A stretch of DNA of 63,508 nucleotides, from positions 1 to 63,508 of the forward strand of contig JAKLIW010000016.1 of the NCBI GenBank assembly GCA_022709425.1, read 5' to 3'. The DNA comes from a bacterium (GTDB lineage Bacteria; UBP6; UBA1177; JAKLFG01). The position numbers were made by a program, and so were the translations under genes. The notes below the pieces were generated by a model. It was given only the letters and a program-made list of their open reading frames with translations. It was not told where the DNA came from and did not search any database. This document shows, in pieces, positions 8,565 to 17,042 of the stretch. Within the stretch, counting starts at the first letter, position 1. Each line of letters starts with the position of its first letter.

Positions 8565-10160
8565 CTACCCGGCCGAGGAGCGTTTTTCCTTGAGGAACCG
8601 TTCGGCGCGCACCTTGAGCGCCCGGACCGATTCGTCGTCGCTACCGATGATATCTATCCAAAGTTCCGGCAGGTTGCCCTCTTTGAGAAGTCGCGTGCCT
8701 TTGAGAAAGAAAGACCACGAACGGTAGTTGGCGAGCAGCATACCGTTCCCTTTCCACTGATAATTCTTCCGCCGCTCTGAGGTATAACAGGAACGGAAGA
8801 CCTGTTCGGCCCCCGCCAGATACGACGGCGCGTCCTCCCCCGCGACGAGCGCCGCCGGATGGAGCAATACTTCGCGTTTCGTCCCGGCGAAGAGCGTCTG
8901 GAACATCCGCCGCATGAGCCGGTCCAGCACGATGACGCCGCGCAGCCGGGTCTGGGCCGCGATCTGCCGCGCCTCCTCCTCGTTCACCGCGAAGGGGATA
9001 TAGAGGTAGTTGTTAAAGAACTTGCCGATCGGACGCCCGTCGTAGATGAGCGCCACGCGGTCGATATCGCGGATGCGGAAAAAGGCTTTGCGTTCAAGGT
9101 CGTCGAGGATGAGGGTCAGGCGCACCTGTTTGCGACTACCGATGCGCGGCACCTCCTCAAGCGGTTCGGTCTCGACCGGGGCGAAGAGAAGTTGTTCCGG
9201 CATCGTATAAAGTTGATGCCGCGCCCGCTTGAACAGGTCGTGCGTCGCGGCGTCGTAGGTCTGTATCATGAGCAGTTTGCGAACCGATGCGGCGAGCGTC
9301 AGCAGAAGACGCCCTTTGAACGGCGTCACCTTGAGCGGTGCTATCCAGCCGCCGTCGTAGATGCTTTCTCCGTAGGCCCAGAAACCGATCAGCCCCGTCT
9401 CGTAGAGCCGCTTCTCCTCGTCGTGCAGATTAAAGTGATAGCGTGTCTCGCCCGTTTTGTGCGCCTCGGTGAGAATGCGTCGTCCGATGGGCCACTGATA
9501 ATTCCACGCCTCGTTGAGTACCGGATCGGGAAGCTTCGCGGAACGCGGATCGGCTGGCGCTATCGATTCATCGTAAGCAACGAACGCCTCCGCGTCGGGC
9601 GGATAAACATATTCGGGGCGCAGCGAGAACGGGGCGCCGACCGATTGACGGTCGCGCACCTTGTCACGGCACCGGTTGTCGCACTTGGTGAACTGTTGAA
9701 GCGCTCCGGCGCGCGAACGGCAGGCATCGAACTCGGCGATACACCGTTTGGTGGTGGCAAGATAGAGCGGATCCAATCCCGCCGCCGCTGTCCAATTAGG
9801 AAGCGCCGAAACGACCGGACGCACCGCATGGTCGCGGTACCACTGCGGCCACGAAAGCATCGCGCCGCTGGAGAACAGGAACAGCTCTCCCGCAAACTTC
9901 GCGGCCCGGGCCGTTTCGACATCTTCAGGCGAGAAGAGGAACAACCGGTCGGTGAGCCCGAATGCCTGCGTCAGGTAAGCTTCCGGCGCCAATTCGCGGT
10001 CGAAAGCGAGGGCGAAGGGAAGCTCCCGGCGACGCAACCAAGGCACGATACGGTTGAGATCGACGCGCGGGAACCAGAGCGGTATAATGGGAATGATTTT
10101 CTTTTTGCGCGTTATCGCCGACAATTGCTCGGGAAAGGCAAGAAGCTGGAAGTGTTCCAA
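8565..10160 (-). CDS. Unrecognised 531-residue protein next to PxxKW-type gene
   Basis: I do not recognise this protein. It has no signal peptide or membrane helix and looks like an alpha/beta cytosolic protein: alternating hydrophobic strands (KKIIPIIPLWF, LPFALAFDREL, RLFLFSPED, GELFLFSSG) near the N terminus could belong to a TIM-like barrel. Cysteines cluster at about residues 138-162 (RCIAEFDACRS, KCDNRCRDKV). The C-terminal part (SCYTSERR ... NYRSWSFFLKGTRLLKEGNLPELWIDIIG) faintly recalls the end of U32 peptidases, but this is not enough to assign. The start is a TTG only five bases after the stop of the PxxKW gene, with a weak AGAAGAAG ribosome site, so the two are probably translated from one mRNA. 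Confidence 0.8.
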   Translation of the reverse strand: MEHFQLLAFPEQLSAITRKKKIIPIIPLWFPRVDLNRIVPWLRRRELPFALAFDRELAPEAYLTQAFGLTDRLFLFSPEDVETARAAKFAGELFLFSSGAMLSWPQWYRDHAVRPVVSALPNWTAAAGLDPLYLATTKRCIAEFDACRSRAGALQQFTKCDNRCRDKVRDRQSVGAPFSLRPEYVYPPDAEAFVAYDESIAPADPRSAKLPDPVLNEAWNYQWPIGRRILTEAHKTGETRYHFNLHDEEKRLYETGLIGFWAYGESIYDGGWIAPLKVTPFKGRLLLTLAASVRKLLMIQTYDAATHDLFKRARHQLYTMPEQLLFAPVETEPLEEVPRIGSRKQVRLTLILDDLERKAFFRIRDIDRVALIYDGRPIGKFFNNYLYIPFAVNEEEARQIAAQTRLRGVIVLDRLMRRMFQTLFAGTKREVLLHPAALVAGEDAPSYLAGAEQVFRSCYTSERRKNYQWKGNGMLLANYRSWSFFLKGTRLLKEGNLPELWIDIIGSDDESVRALKVRAERFLKEKRSSAG

Positions 10161-10165
10161 CGGGA

Positions 10166-10420
10166 CTACTTCTTCTTTCCGGCCATACGCTTGGAGGCCT
10201 TCAACGGGTTGACGGCCTTCTTGACGACGGTGACCTCTTTCTTGATGTGGGTCGCCATCAGGCAGATCTGGCCATCCTCCCAGTGGAACGCCGGCTCAGC
10301 GTACTTGAAGCAGACCTTGGCGCCGCCTTCTTCGCGGATACGCTCACAGCCTTCGCACTGGTCGACGATGGGCAGACGGGCGACCATCGTGTTGATATTG
10401 GCGCGTTTTTCGGTGCTCAT
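10166..10420 (-). CDS. PxxKW-type small cysteine-rich protein
   Basis: An 84-residue protein with IVDQCEGCERI, a third cysteine in VCFKY, then EPAFHW and CLMATHIKK. The order CEGC...C.kYxxPAxxW...C.xATHxK fits the PxxKW family of small cysteine-rich proteins known from anaerobic deltaproteobacteria; the function of that family is not established. Four cysteines (C22, C25, C37, C53) could bind one metal. Here the family lysine-tryptophan is HW, and the N-terminal cysteines of longer relatives are missing. The start is ATG at 10420, five bases after GGAGG; an ATG 12 bases further upstream overlaps that ribosome site and is rejected. Confidence 0.72.
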   Translation of the reverse strand: MSTEKRANINTMVARLPIVDQCEGCERIREEGGAKVCFKYAEPAFHWEDGQICLMATHIKKEVTVVKKAVNPLKASKRMAGKKK

Positions 10421-10516
10421 CGGATCCTCCATGATGCACAAATATAGCGGGGTGATTAAACAGAAAAAGGGGCCGTTGTCAATAAAATGTTTCTGAGAAG
10501 AACTTGCCATGCGTCG

Positions 10517-10555
10517 AAAAGCGGCTAGGGTAAGGGCAGTTACCGCTTTTGGAGG
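10517..10555 (+). promoter_or_regulatory. Leader stem-loop abutting the methionine gamma-lyase ribosome site
   Basis: AAAAGC (10517-10522) pairs with GCTTTT (10545-10550), and inside it GGTAA (10529-10533) pairs with TTACC (10540-10544) around a GGGCAG loop. This gives 11 base pairs with a six-base bulge on the left arm only. The Shine-Dalgarno GGAGG begins at the very next base (10551). The position suggests translational control, but no known riboswitch is recognised. Confidence 0.5.
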
Positions 10556-10559
10556 CATC

Positions 10560-11756
10560 ATGTCAACCCGCAACAAACCGGCACGCGCGACCACCGTAGT
10601 ACACGGGATCCACGGTCACCATGCAACGACGCTCGACCTCGTTCCCCCCATCCACCTCACCTCGACCTTCGTTTTCAAGAACGCCGATCACGGCGCCGGC
10701 TGTTTCGCCGGGACCGACGAAGGGTATATCTACACACGGCTCGGCAATCCGACGCTCGACCTGCTGGGCGAGAAGATCGCGTCGATAGAGGGCGCCGAGG
10801 CGGGGCTCACCGCCGCATCGGGAATGGCGGCGGTCGCAGCGGTCGCGATGACCTTCTGCCGCCCCGGCGACAACTTCGTCGCCTGTAACTCGCTCTACGG
10901 CGGCACCTTTGCGATGTTCAACCGCCACATGCGTGACTTCGGCGTCGAACCGCGGCTCCTTTCGCCGGCCGACTGTCGCGATGGGGAGCGCCTCTTCGCC
11001 GCGACCGACGCGAAAACCCGCTTCCTTTTCATAGAAACCCCCGCCAACCCGACGCTCGATGTGTTCGATATCGCCCTGTGGGCCCGCGCCGCCAAGAAAC
11101 GGGGCGTGCCGCTGGTGGTCGACAATACCTTCCCCACCCCCTGGCTGTCGCGGCCGCTGGAACTCGGCGCCGACATCGTCCTTCATTCAGGAACAAAATA
11201 TCTTTCAGGCCACGGAGACATCATCGGCGGCATGCTCGCCGGTTCGAAAGAGCTGATGACGCGGATAAAAAAGGACTACCTCAACAACTTTGGCCCGACC
11301 ATGAGCCCCTTTACCGCGTGGCTCTTCCTGCGCGGCATCAAGACGCTCGCCGTCCGGATGGAGAAACACTGCGACAACGCCGAGAAGATAGCGGCGTTCC
11401 TTGAAAAACACCCGAAGGTCTCGAAGATATGGTATCCGGGCCTTGCCTCGCACCCCGACCACGCCATCGCGAAGAAACAGATGGCACGGTTCGGCGCGAT
11501 GATCGCCTTCGAGGTGAAGGGGGGGGTCGACGCCGGGAAAAAGCTGATGGACAATGTCCAGCTCTGCACCCTCGCAGTTTCGCTCGGCGATTGCGAAACG
11601 CTCATCCAGCATCCCGCATCGATGACCCACGCGAGCTATCCCCGCGAAGAGCGCTTGAAGGCGGGGATCACCGACGGCCTCATCCGTCTTTCGGTCGGCA
11701 TTGAGGATGCCGACGATATCATCGCCGACCTCGACGAAACGATGAGGCTTCTGTAG
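10560..11756 (+). CDS. megL: Methionine gamma-lyase-type PLP enzyme
   Basis: A 398-residue Cys/Met-metabolism PLP enzyme, the length of known methionine gamma-lyases. It cleaves methionine to methanethiol, 2-oxobutyrate and ammonia, if the assignment is right. Visible features: YTRLGNPT, substrate tyrosine Y113 in SLYGGT, DNTFPTPWLSRPLELGADIVLHSGTKY with the PLP lysine at K213, and the end QHPASMTHASYP...IRLSVGIED. The active-site cysteine of classical methionine gamma-lyases (YGCT) is glycine here (G115), as in cystathionine gamma-synthase/lyase and O-acetylhomoserine enzymes, so substrate preference is uncertain. ATG at 10560 follows GGAGG by four bases; an ATG further upstream would translate through the leader hairpin. 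Confidence 0.85.
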   Translation: MSTRNKPARATTVVHGIHGHHATTLDLVPPIHLTSTFVFKNADHGAGCFAGTDEGYIYTRLGNPTLDLLGEKIASIEGAEAGLTAASGMAAVAAVAMTFCRPGDNFVACNSLYGGTFAMFNRHMRDFGVEPRLLSPADCRDGERLFAATDAKTRFLFIETPANPTLDVFDIALWARAAKKRGVPLVVDNTFPTPWLSRPLELGADIVLHSGTKYLSGHGDIIGGMLAGSKELMTRIKKDYLNNFGPTMSPFTAWLFLRGIKTLAVRMEKHCDNAEKIAAFLEKHPKVSKIWYPGLASHPDHAIAKKQMARFGAMIAFEVKGGVDAGKKLMDNVQLCTLAVSLGDCETLIQHPASMTHASYPREERLKAGITDGLIRLSVGIEDADDIIADLDETMRLL

Positions 11757-11826
11757 CCTATTTGCGCTTTTTTCTCATTTCAGTTATATTTTCTCGTCGC
11801 TGAACGATCATTAACGGGAGGAACCC

Positions 11827-12381
11827 ATGAAACACGTTCTGTTCGTTTTCGCTTTCGCGCTTCTGACCATCGCCGCGTGCGGCGGCACCGAATCGACCGG
11901 CGCCGACACCAACGTCACCATCGATCAGATCGTCGGCATCTGGCAGATCGATGCGATCGACGTGCTCAAGGACACCTGCGAATTCCCCGATATGGACACG
12001 CAGGGCGAGGTCGGTACCTATAACTATCTTGAAAAGGCCGACGAGACCCATGTGAACACCTACAACTGTGATACCGACGCAACCTGTGCGGCCAAAAGCG
12101 ATATGCAGACCTTCGCCTACAGCAAAGGCAAAATGACCATCCCCGGCGAACAGAGCGATATCCTTTCAACGGAAGGTTGTCGCGCCTATATCGACATCCC
12201 GACCTCATACACCATTCTTTCCAGCCCCACCGCCGCCAGCATGAAGTGGGGCGGCACGGTGAAATTCGAGGGAACCTGTGACACCGTGAAGACCTATCCG
12301 GTCGACGGCGCTCCCGGAAAAACACTGGGTGATTATGAGAATTGCCAGATACAGCTCAAGCGGACCCTGAGCAAGCAGTGA
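11827..12381 (+). CDS. Small lipoprotein of unknown function
   Basis: The 184-residue product has a signal peptide and lipobox (ALLTIAAC, cysteine 18). The mature part is compact, with IVGIWQIDAIDVLKDTCEFPD and several cysteine pairs (C-x-C-x-A-A-K, EGCRAYID, GTCDTVKTY), and ends in a charged tail. The opening IVGIWQIDAI resembles lipocalin-like single-domain lipoproteins, which is only an impression. GGGAGG lies seven bases before ATG. It is downstream of the methionine gamma-lyase by 70 bases and has no clear partner. Confidence 0.8.
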   Translation: MKHVLFVFAFALLTIAACGGTESTGADTNVTIDQIVGIWQIDAIDVLKDTCEFPDMDTQGEVGTYNYLEKADETHVNTYNCDTDATCAAKSDMQTFAYSKGKMTIPGEQSDILSTEGCRAYIDIPTSYTILSSPTAASMKWGGTVKFEGTCDTVKTYPVDGAPGKTLGDYENCQIQLKRTLSKQ

Positions 12382-12402
12382 CCCCTGCGCTCCCGCATCG
12401 AT

Positions 12403-12987
12403 TCATTTTAGATTCTTGATCGCGGAGAGTTCCGCTTCCATTTCTTTGAATACATTCTCTTCGGCGACTGCACCCGCCTTGAGCGCCTCATCGAGCGCGG
12501 CGTTCATGATGCCGAAGGCCGCCAACAACTCCTTGTTCTTCTTCTTGACCGCGCCGCTCCGACCATCGTTCCAGCCGTTGTATGCCTGCTGGAGGTCCAT
12601 CATGAGCGTGTTGATCGCCACCAATTTCGCCTTATGTTTTTTATAGGTGTCATCCTTCCATTTCTGGTCCATTTTCTGGTAGTGTTTCTGATTCCATTTT
12701 TGTTTGTAGTAAAGGACCAACTTCTGAACGATGCCGTTGTAGCGGGTCACACGACGATCCAGTTCGGTGATGAGCCGCTGCGCGACCCCGAACTCGGCCG
12801 AGCCGTGGTTCGCTTTAAGATCCTTCATCTCCTTGATGGTCCGTTCGAATTCGGCATGATTCTGGCGATACTGCTGTTCAATGAACCACGCGTCATTGTG
12901 GAAAAGCTTCGCTTCGGTCGAATCCTCGTACGCGGTGAGCATCAGCACCGGCAGATATACCGATAAGAAAAGGAAAAGAGATCTCAT
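12403..12987 (-). CDS. Secreted helical protein of unknown function
   Basis: 194 residues with an N-terminal signal-like hydrophobic stretch (LFLFLSVYLPVLMLTA) and then almost entirely charged helix, likely coiled coil (for example KQKWNQKHYQKMDQKWKDD). No family recognised. The ATG at 12987 overlaps the stop of the HD-GYP gene by four bases (ATGA), with GGAGGCGAC just before it. It is the last gene of the deoA-plsB-HD-GYP operon, which places a periplasmic or envelope protein downstream of a c-di-GMP-type domain gene. Confidence 0.78.
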   Translation of the reverse strand: MRSLFLFLSVYLPVLMLTAYEDSTEAKLFHNDAWFIEQQYRQNHAEFERTIKEMKDLKANHGSAEFGVAQRLITELDRRVTRYNGIVQKLVLYYKQKWNQKHYQKMDQKWKDDTYKKHKAKLVAINTLMMDLQQAYNGWNDGRSGAVKKKNKELLAAFGIMNAALDEALKAGAVAEENVFKEMEAELSAIKNLK

Positions 12988-14768
12988 GTCGCCTCCGTAT
13001 CGTTCTTCTCATGCAACGCGAGTCCTTCGCGAACATAGGCTTCTATCTCGTCGATATGACTTTTGAACAATTCGTAGAGAGCGCCGTCAAGTTTGCCTTT
13101 CTGGACATCGTCCTCGATGATGCGCAGAGCCGTTTCGCGCGGTATCGCCTTTTTATAGGAGCGGTCCGAGGCGGTCAACGCATCATAAATGTCGGTGATG
13201 GCGAGTATCCGCTCGATGATGCCGAGCTCTCGCTCTTTTTTGCCGTGCGGATAGCCGGTGCCATCGAGCTTCTCATGATGATTGAGGACATATTCGGGAA
13301 CCTTGGAAAGCTCCCACGGCCACTTCATCGCCTTCATGATCTCCCAGCTCTGGACAACATGCTGTTCCATCGCCACCCGCTCCTCGACCGTCAAATTACC
13401 GCGAGCGATGGAAAGATAGCGGTGTTCCGGGTCGGTGAGCAACGGCAGTTCTTCGTCGCCGAAACGAAAGTGCTGTTCATGCACTTTTTCGAGCAGAAGC
13501 CGATCGCTGTCGGAAAGGGGGGCGGGAGTATTGAGGGCATCGAGCCGCGCAAGAAATTGGTCGATCAACGCGATGTGTTCCGCTCGATCTCCCTTGCCCG
13601 ACAGTTGTTCGTTCTCCAAACGCGACCTGATGTAGCGGGCGCGCCACCGGACCCGTTCATAGTCGACCGGATAAAGTTTGCCCACTTTGGTCAGTATCTG
13701 TTCGCGGACGCCGACCTTGCCGAAATCGTGGAGCATCGAAGCGATCTCGGCCGCCTTGCGCTCGTCCTCGTCGAACTGCTTGCCGCCCGTCGATGCCAGC
13801 AGATCCATCGTCTTAAGGGTCATTCTCGAAACGCGGACCGAATGACCTTTGGTCGCCGGGTCGCGCTGTTCGATGGCCTTGGTGGAGGAGACGATGAGCG
13901 AGTTGAAGAGGTTCGATATCTCTTCGTAGAGGCGGTTATTCTCGACGGTGACCGCCGACAACGACGCGAGCGACAGCAACAGCAGTTCGTCATATTTCGA
14001 GAAGGGGAGATAACCGCTCTGCACCTCGCGTTTATTAAGGAGTTGAACTGCACCGATCACATCGCCGCGCGGCGTTTTCATCGGGACGGTGAGTATCGAG
14101 TGGGTGCGATAGCCCAGCATGATGTCGATCTGTTTGTTGAATGCGTAGGGCGCCTCCTCGGGAATGGCATAGGCATCGGGGATATTGAGCGTTTCGCCGG
14201 TGGCGCAGACGAATCCGACGAGGCTCCGCCGGTTGAACGGTATCTCGCGCCGTTCGATCTCGACGCGATTGAGCTTGTCGTTCTGAGAACGGACGAAGTA
14301 TATGCTCTGGCGGTCGCGGCTCATGAGATAAAGTGTCCCCGCCTCGGCACGGGTGGCGCGGCGGCTGAAGGAAAGAATCTTGTCCCAGAGACGCTGGGTC
14401 TCTTTTTCGGAGGAAAGATCGACGCCGATGTTGTAGTTGCCGACGATCTCGTCCATGAGGTTGTTGACCACATCCACCATCTGCGAAAGGATATAAAGAG
14501 TATATGCGTTGGTTTTTTCGCCGTCTATCGTAAAAATGTTCGGCGGTCGGTGCTCGAAACCGCGGCCGAAGGCGATGAGGACGAGCCAGTCACGGTCGCG
14601 GATGAGCGACTTGGCGACCGGCGCTTCCTTTTCGTAGGCCACCACGATGGCTCGTTCGGGACAAACGGCTACGGAGGCCGCGATATCGGCGGCGGCGCGG
14701 TAAAGCACTACCTTCGCGCCGTTCACCTCGACGATGAGCAGTTCTTCAGGCAGGAATAATGTGGTCAC
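12984..14768 (-). CDS. GAF plus HD-GYP domain protein
   Basis: 594 residues. An N-terminal alpha/beta segment (about 1-100) leads to a GAF domain at about 125-290 (AGTLYLMSRDRQSIYF ... VGFVCATGE ... GDVIGAVQLLNK). The HD-GYP domain follows: H347-D348 in MLHDFGK and HHEKLDGTGYP at 497-507, then LAITDIYDALTASDRSYK. All catalytic signatures are present, so it could hydrolyse cyclic di-GMP (family knowledge). The distance between HD and GYP is about 150 residues rather than the roughly 60 usual, an insertion around 370-460. GTG at 14768 overlaps the upstream stop (GTGA). No membrane segment, so it is cytosolic. Confidence 0.88.
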   Translation of the reverse strand: MTTLFLPEELLIVEVNGAKVVLYRAAADIAASVAVCPERAIVVAYEKEAPVAKSLIRDRDWLVLIAFGRGFEHRPPNIFTIDGEKTNAYTLYILSQMVDVVNNLMDEIVGNYNIGVDLSSEKETQRLWDKILSFSRRATRAEAGTLYLMSRDRQSIYFVRSQNDKLNRVEIERREIPFNRRSLVGFVCATGETLNIPDAYAIPEEAPYAFNKQIDIMLGYRTHSILTVPMKTPRGDVIGAVQLLNKREVQSGYLPFSKYDELLLLSLASLSAVTVENNRLYEEISNLFNSLIVSSTKAIEQRDPATKGHSVRVSRMTLKTMDLLASTGGKQFDEDERKAAEIASMLHDFGKVGVREQILTKVGKLYPVDYERVRWRARYIRSRLENEQLSGKGDRAEHIALIDQFLARLDALNTPAPLSDSDRLLLEKVHEQHFRFGDEELPLLTDPEHRYLSIARGNLTVEERVAMEQHVVQSWEIMKAMKWPWELSKVPEYVLNHHEKLDGTGYPHGKKERELGIIERILAITDIYDALTASDRSYKKAIPRETALRIIEDDVQKGKLDGALYELFKSHIDEIEAYVREGLALHEKNDTEAT

Positions 14769-17041
14769 GATCTTTCACCCCCGCGCCCGAGCGCTTTGAT
14801 GATCGTTTCGGTCTCCGCGGCCGCATTTTCGCCGGTTCCGGGAACAAAGGCAAATAAATTGTCGATGACCCCCCGTTCAGCGAGGTAGGTCAACACATCG
14901 TATATCTCATCAATCGAGAAAAGCATGCGACGCCGTGCGAAGATCCGTGCAATGTGATGGACCGCATCGGACCGACTCTCGAAGTGCAAGCGATTGTCGC
15001 GCAGGAATGCGATGGTGCGATCGAGCAGTTCGAACGACGGGAGAAAGACGCGGCAAAGCATCGGAGTCACCCACGGTTCGACCTCTTCGCGGACCAATAT
15101 CCCATCAAGACGATCGTCGGTACGATAGCCCTGAATGATCGCTTCAAGATAGCGTTGCGCCGCCGAACGGACCTCTTCCGGGGCGTCGAACAACAGCAGG
15201 AACAGCGGCGCGAGAGCGAACGCGGCGGTATTGCGATAGTAGGCGAATTCGTGACGCGCGTCGTCGCGGAGCCGGTACCAGTTCTCGCGTCGCCGCGATT
15301 CGACGATCTGCCCCGATTCGCGCAATTTTTCGATAAGACGCGGCACATTGAGGTCGGGATGTTGAAGCGCCGGGGCGAGCCGATATATCCCGCTTTTCTT
15401 GAGGAGAGCCGCGAGATGCTCCATCCGACGGGCGAGCGCCGGAGCGAAAAGTTCGTCGCCGGTCGAGAAAAACGAGGCGAACAGCCCCGAGAAGCTGACA
15501 TGGCCGCCCCGTTCGATACGGTAGGCGACATCGAGCGGAAAGTCATCGGTGATATTGCTGGGGAGGTAGAGCGGGGTCCCGAACGACACATAGGCCGGAC
15601 CGCTCGATGCCCGGAACAGGCCGAAGATCTTCCGCAGGAAACCGCGCCGCTCCGGGTCCTTAGCCCGCGAAACCTCCGCCTGATACTGCTGTACCTCGCG
15701 AAGTTTTTCATAGGTGATGGATACCGGAACTATGTAAATACGACGGCCGGTGCGCCTCTTAACATCGGCGAGCATCGACAGGACGCCGGTACGCGGCGCA
15801 CGGACCTTGCCTGATCGCGTCCGGCCTCCCTCGATGAAGAACTCGATGTGGTATCCCGATTCGACGATCTTGCGCAGGTAGGCGCCGAAGACCTCCTGAT
15901 AGAGCCGGTCGTCGCGCACACGACGCCGGATAAAGAAGGCGCCGAGCCGCCGCAGGATACCGCCGAGCGGGAAGAAGTTGAGGTTGTCGCCCGCCACCAC
16001 CAGCGGCACCGCCACCTGTTCGCGGTAAAGCAGGTTGAACATCAGGAGATAGTCGAAATAACTCCGGTGCGACGGCACGAAGACCAGCGTGATGTTCCTT
16101 ATAGCGGCGAGCCGCCTCAAGTACTGCGCCTCCTCGGGGCGGTACACGATGCGCGAGAAGACCGACGAAAGGAGCCGTCCGATGAGACGCGACACTCCAT
16201 CGGTGAAGTAGGGGCTGTAACGGGTCGCGATCTCATCGAGGCTCTTTTCGGCCGTCTCACGGTCGGCCTCGTAGCCGAAGTCGAGGTCAAAAAGTGTTTC
16301 ATTGCGTATCTCGAGCCAGTTGCGCAACGATGCGCCGACGACATTCTTCTTTTCCCCCTTTAGTATCGCGTAGAACTTACGGTAGAGATGCGGGGTGTAG
16401 CGCTCCCGGGCGATGGTATGCGCCAATCCGATGCGGAGCGCGAGGCGGCGACGACCGATAATGAATAAGAAAAGCTCCCGGAAGGTGGGCCAAAGATGAT
16501 AGGTGCCGATAAAGGGAATAAGCCAACTCGCATCCTTCTCTTCCGTTGTTTTCTCGAACACCTCCTTATTCCAAAGCGTTGTGACCGGCACCACCCGTAT
16601 CTCGCGCGACGGCACTTTAGAGATGAAATCGGCCCAGCCGGGATCATGGGCGAAGAACTCCTGATCCTCCACCGGCAGATACAGTCCCGTTATTTTGTGC
16701 GCATACCGACGCGGACGCCCCCCCTTCAACCATTCGATGAAGAGCGTCAGCAGTTCACTGAACCGGAAGAATATGACGGTTCGCGGCCCAAAGGAATGCG
16801 AGGGAACGCGGATGCCGCGAGCGATGAAAAACACATTGAGAAGAAACTGTTCAATGAGTGAGGAACGATTCGATATGAAGAAAATGGTCTGCTTCTCATT
16901 CGCGATGCGGCGCAACTCCTCTTCGTCGGCCACCTCATAATGGACCGAACGGAGGGAAAGACCGGACAGCAAACGGAAAAGCATGCCGCCGGAGGTGACG
17001 AAAAAACGCCGGGCGGTGAAGAAAAAGTGTGGATTGCGCAC
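14765..17041 (-). CDS. PlsB-type glycerol-3-phosphate acyltransferase
   Basis: 758 residues, close to PlsB of enterobacteria (about 800). It carries the four acyltransferase blocks: VPSHRSYFDYLL, GAFFIRR, FIEGGRTRSGK and VPVSITYEK. It acylates the sn-1 position of glycerol-3-phosphate to start phospholipid synthesis at the inner membrane, using acyl-CoA or acyl-ACP. The C-terminal 300 residues are helical, as in PlsB/DHAPAT. Translation begins at GTG 17041, one base after the phosphorylase stop; a downstream ATG (MLFRLL) has no ribosome site. It overlaps the next gene by four bases. Whether it is PlsB or a DHAP acyltransferase cannot be told by eye, so no symbol is given. Confidence 0.87.
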   Translation of the reverse strand: MRNPHFFFTARRFFVTSGGMLFRLLSGLSLRSVHYEVADEEELRRIANEKQTIFFISNRSSLIEQFLLNVFFIARGIRVPSHSFGPRTVIFFRFSELLTLFIEWLKGGRPRRYAHKITGLYLPVEDQEFFAHDPGWADFISKVPSREIRVVPVTTLWNKEVFEKTTEEKDASWLIPFIGTYHLWPTFRELFLFIIGRRRLALRIGLAHTIARERYTPHLYRKFYAILKGEKKNVVGASLRNWLEIRNETLFDLDFGYEADRETAEKSLDEIATRYSPYFTDGVSRLIGRLLSSVFSRIVYRPEEAQYLRRLAAIRNITLVFVPSHRSYFDYLLMFNLLYREQVAVPLVVAGDNLNFFPLGGILRRLGAFFIRRRVRDDRLYQEVFGAYLRKIVESGYHIEFFIEGGRTRSGKVRAPRTGVLSMLADVKRRTGRRIYIVPVSITYEKLREVQQYQAEVSRAKDPERRGFLRKIFGLFRASSGPAYVSFGTPLYLPSNITDDFPLDVAYRIERGGHVSFSGLFASFFSTGDELFAPALARRMEHLAALLKKSGIYRLAPALQHPDLNVPRLIEKLRESGQIVESRRRENWYRLRDDARHEFAYYRNTAAFALAPLFLLLFDAPEEVRSAAQRYLEAIIQGYRTDDRLDGILVREEVEPWVTPMLCRVFLPSFELLDRTIAFLRDNRLHFESRSDAVHHIARIFARRRMLFSIDEIYDVLTYLAERGVIDNLFAFVPGTGENAAAETETIIKALGRGGERS

Positions 17042-17042
17042 C

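Noticed and set aside
8565..10160. Assignment of the 531-residue protein to U32 peptidases
   Set aside because: Only a short C-terminal stretch is faintly similar; the PGY/ECF-like catalytic signatures are not seen.
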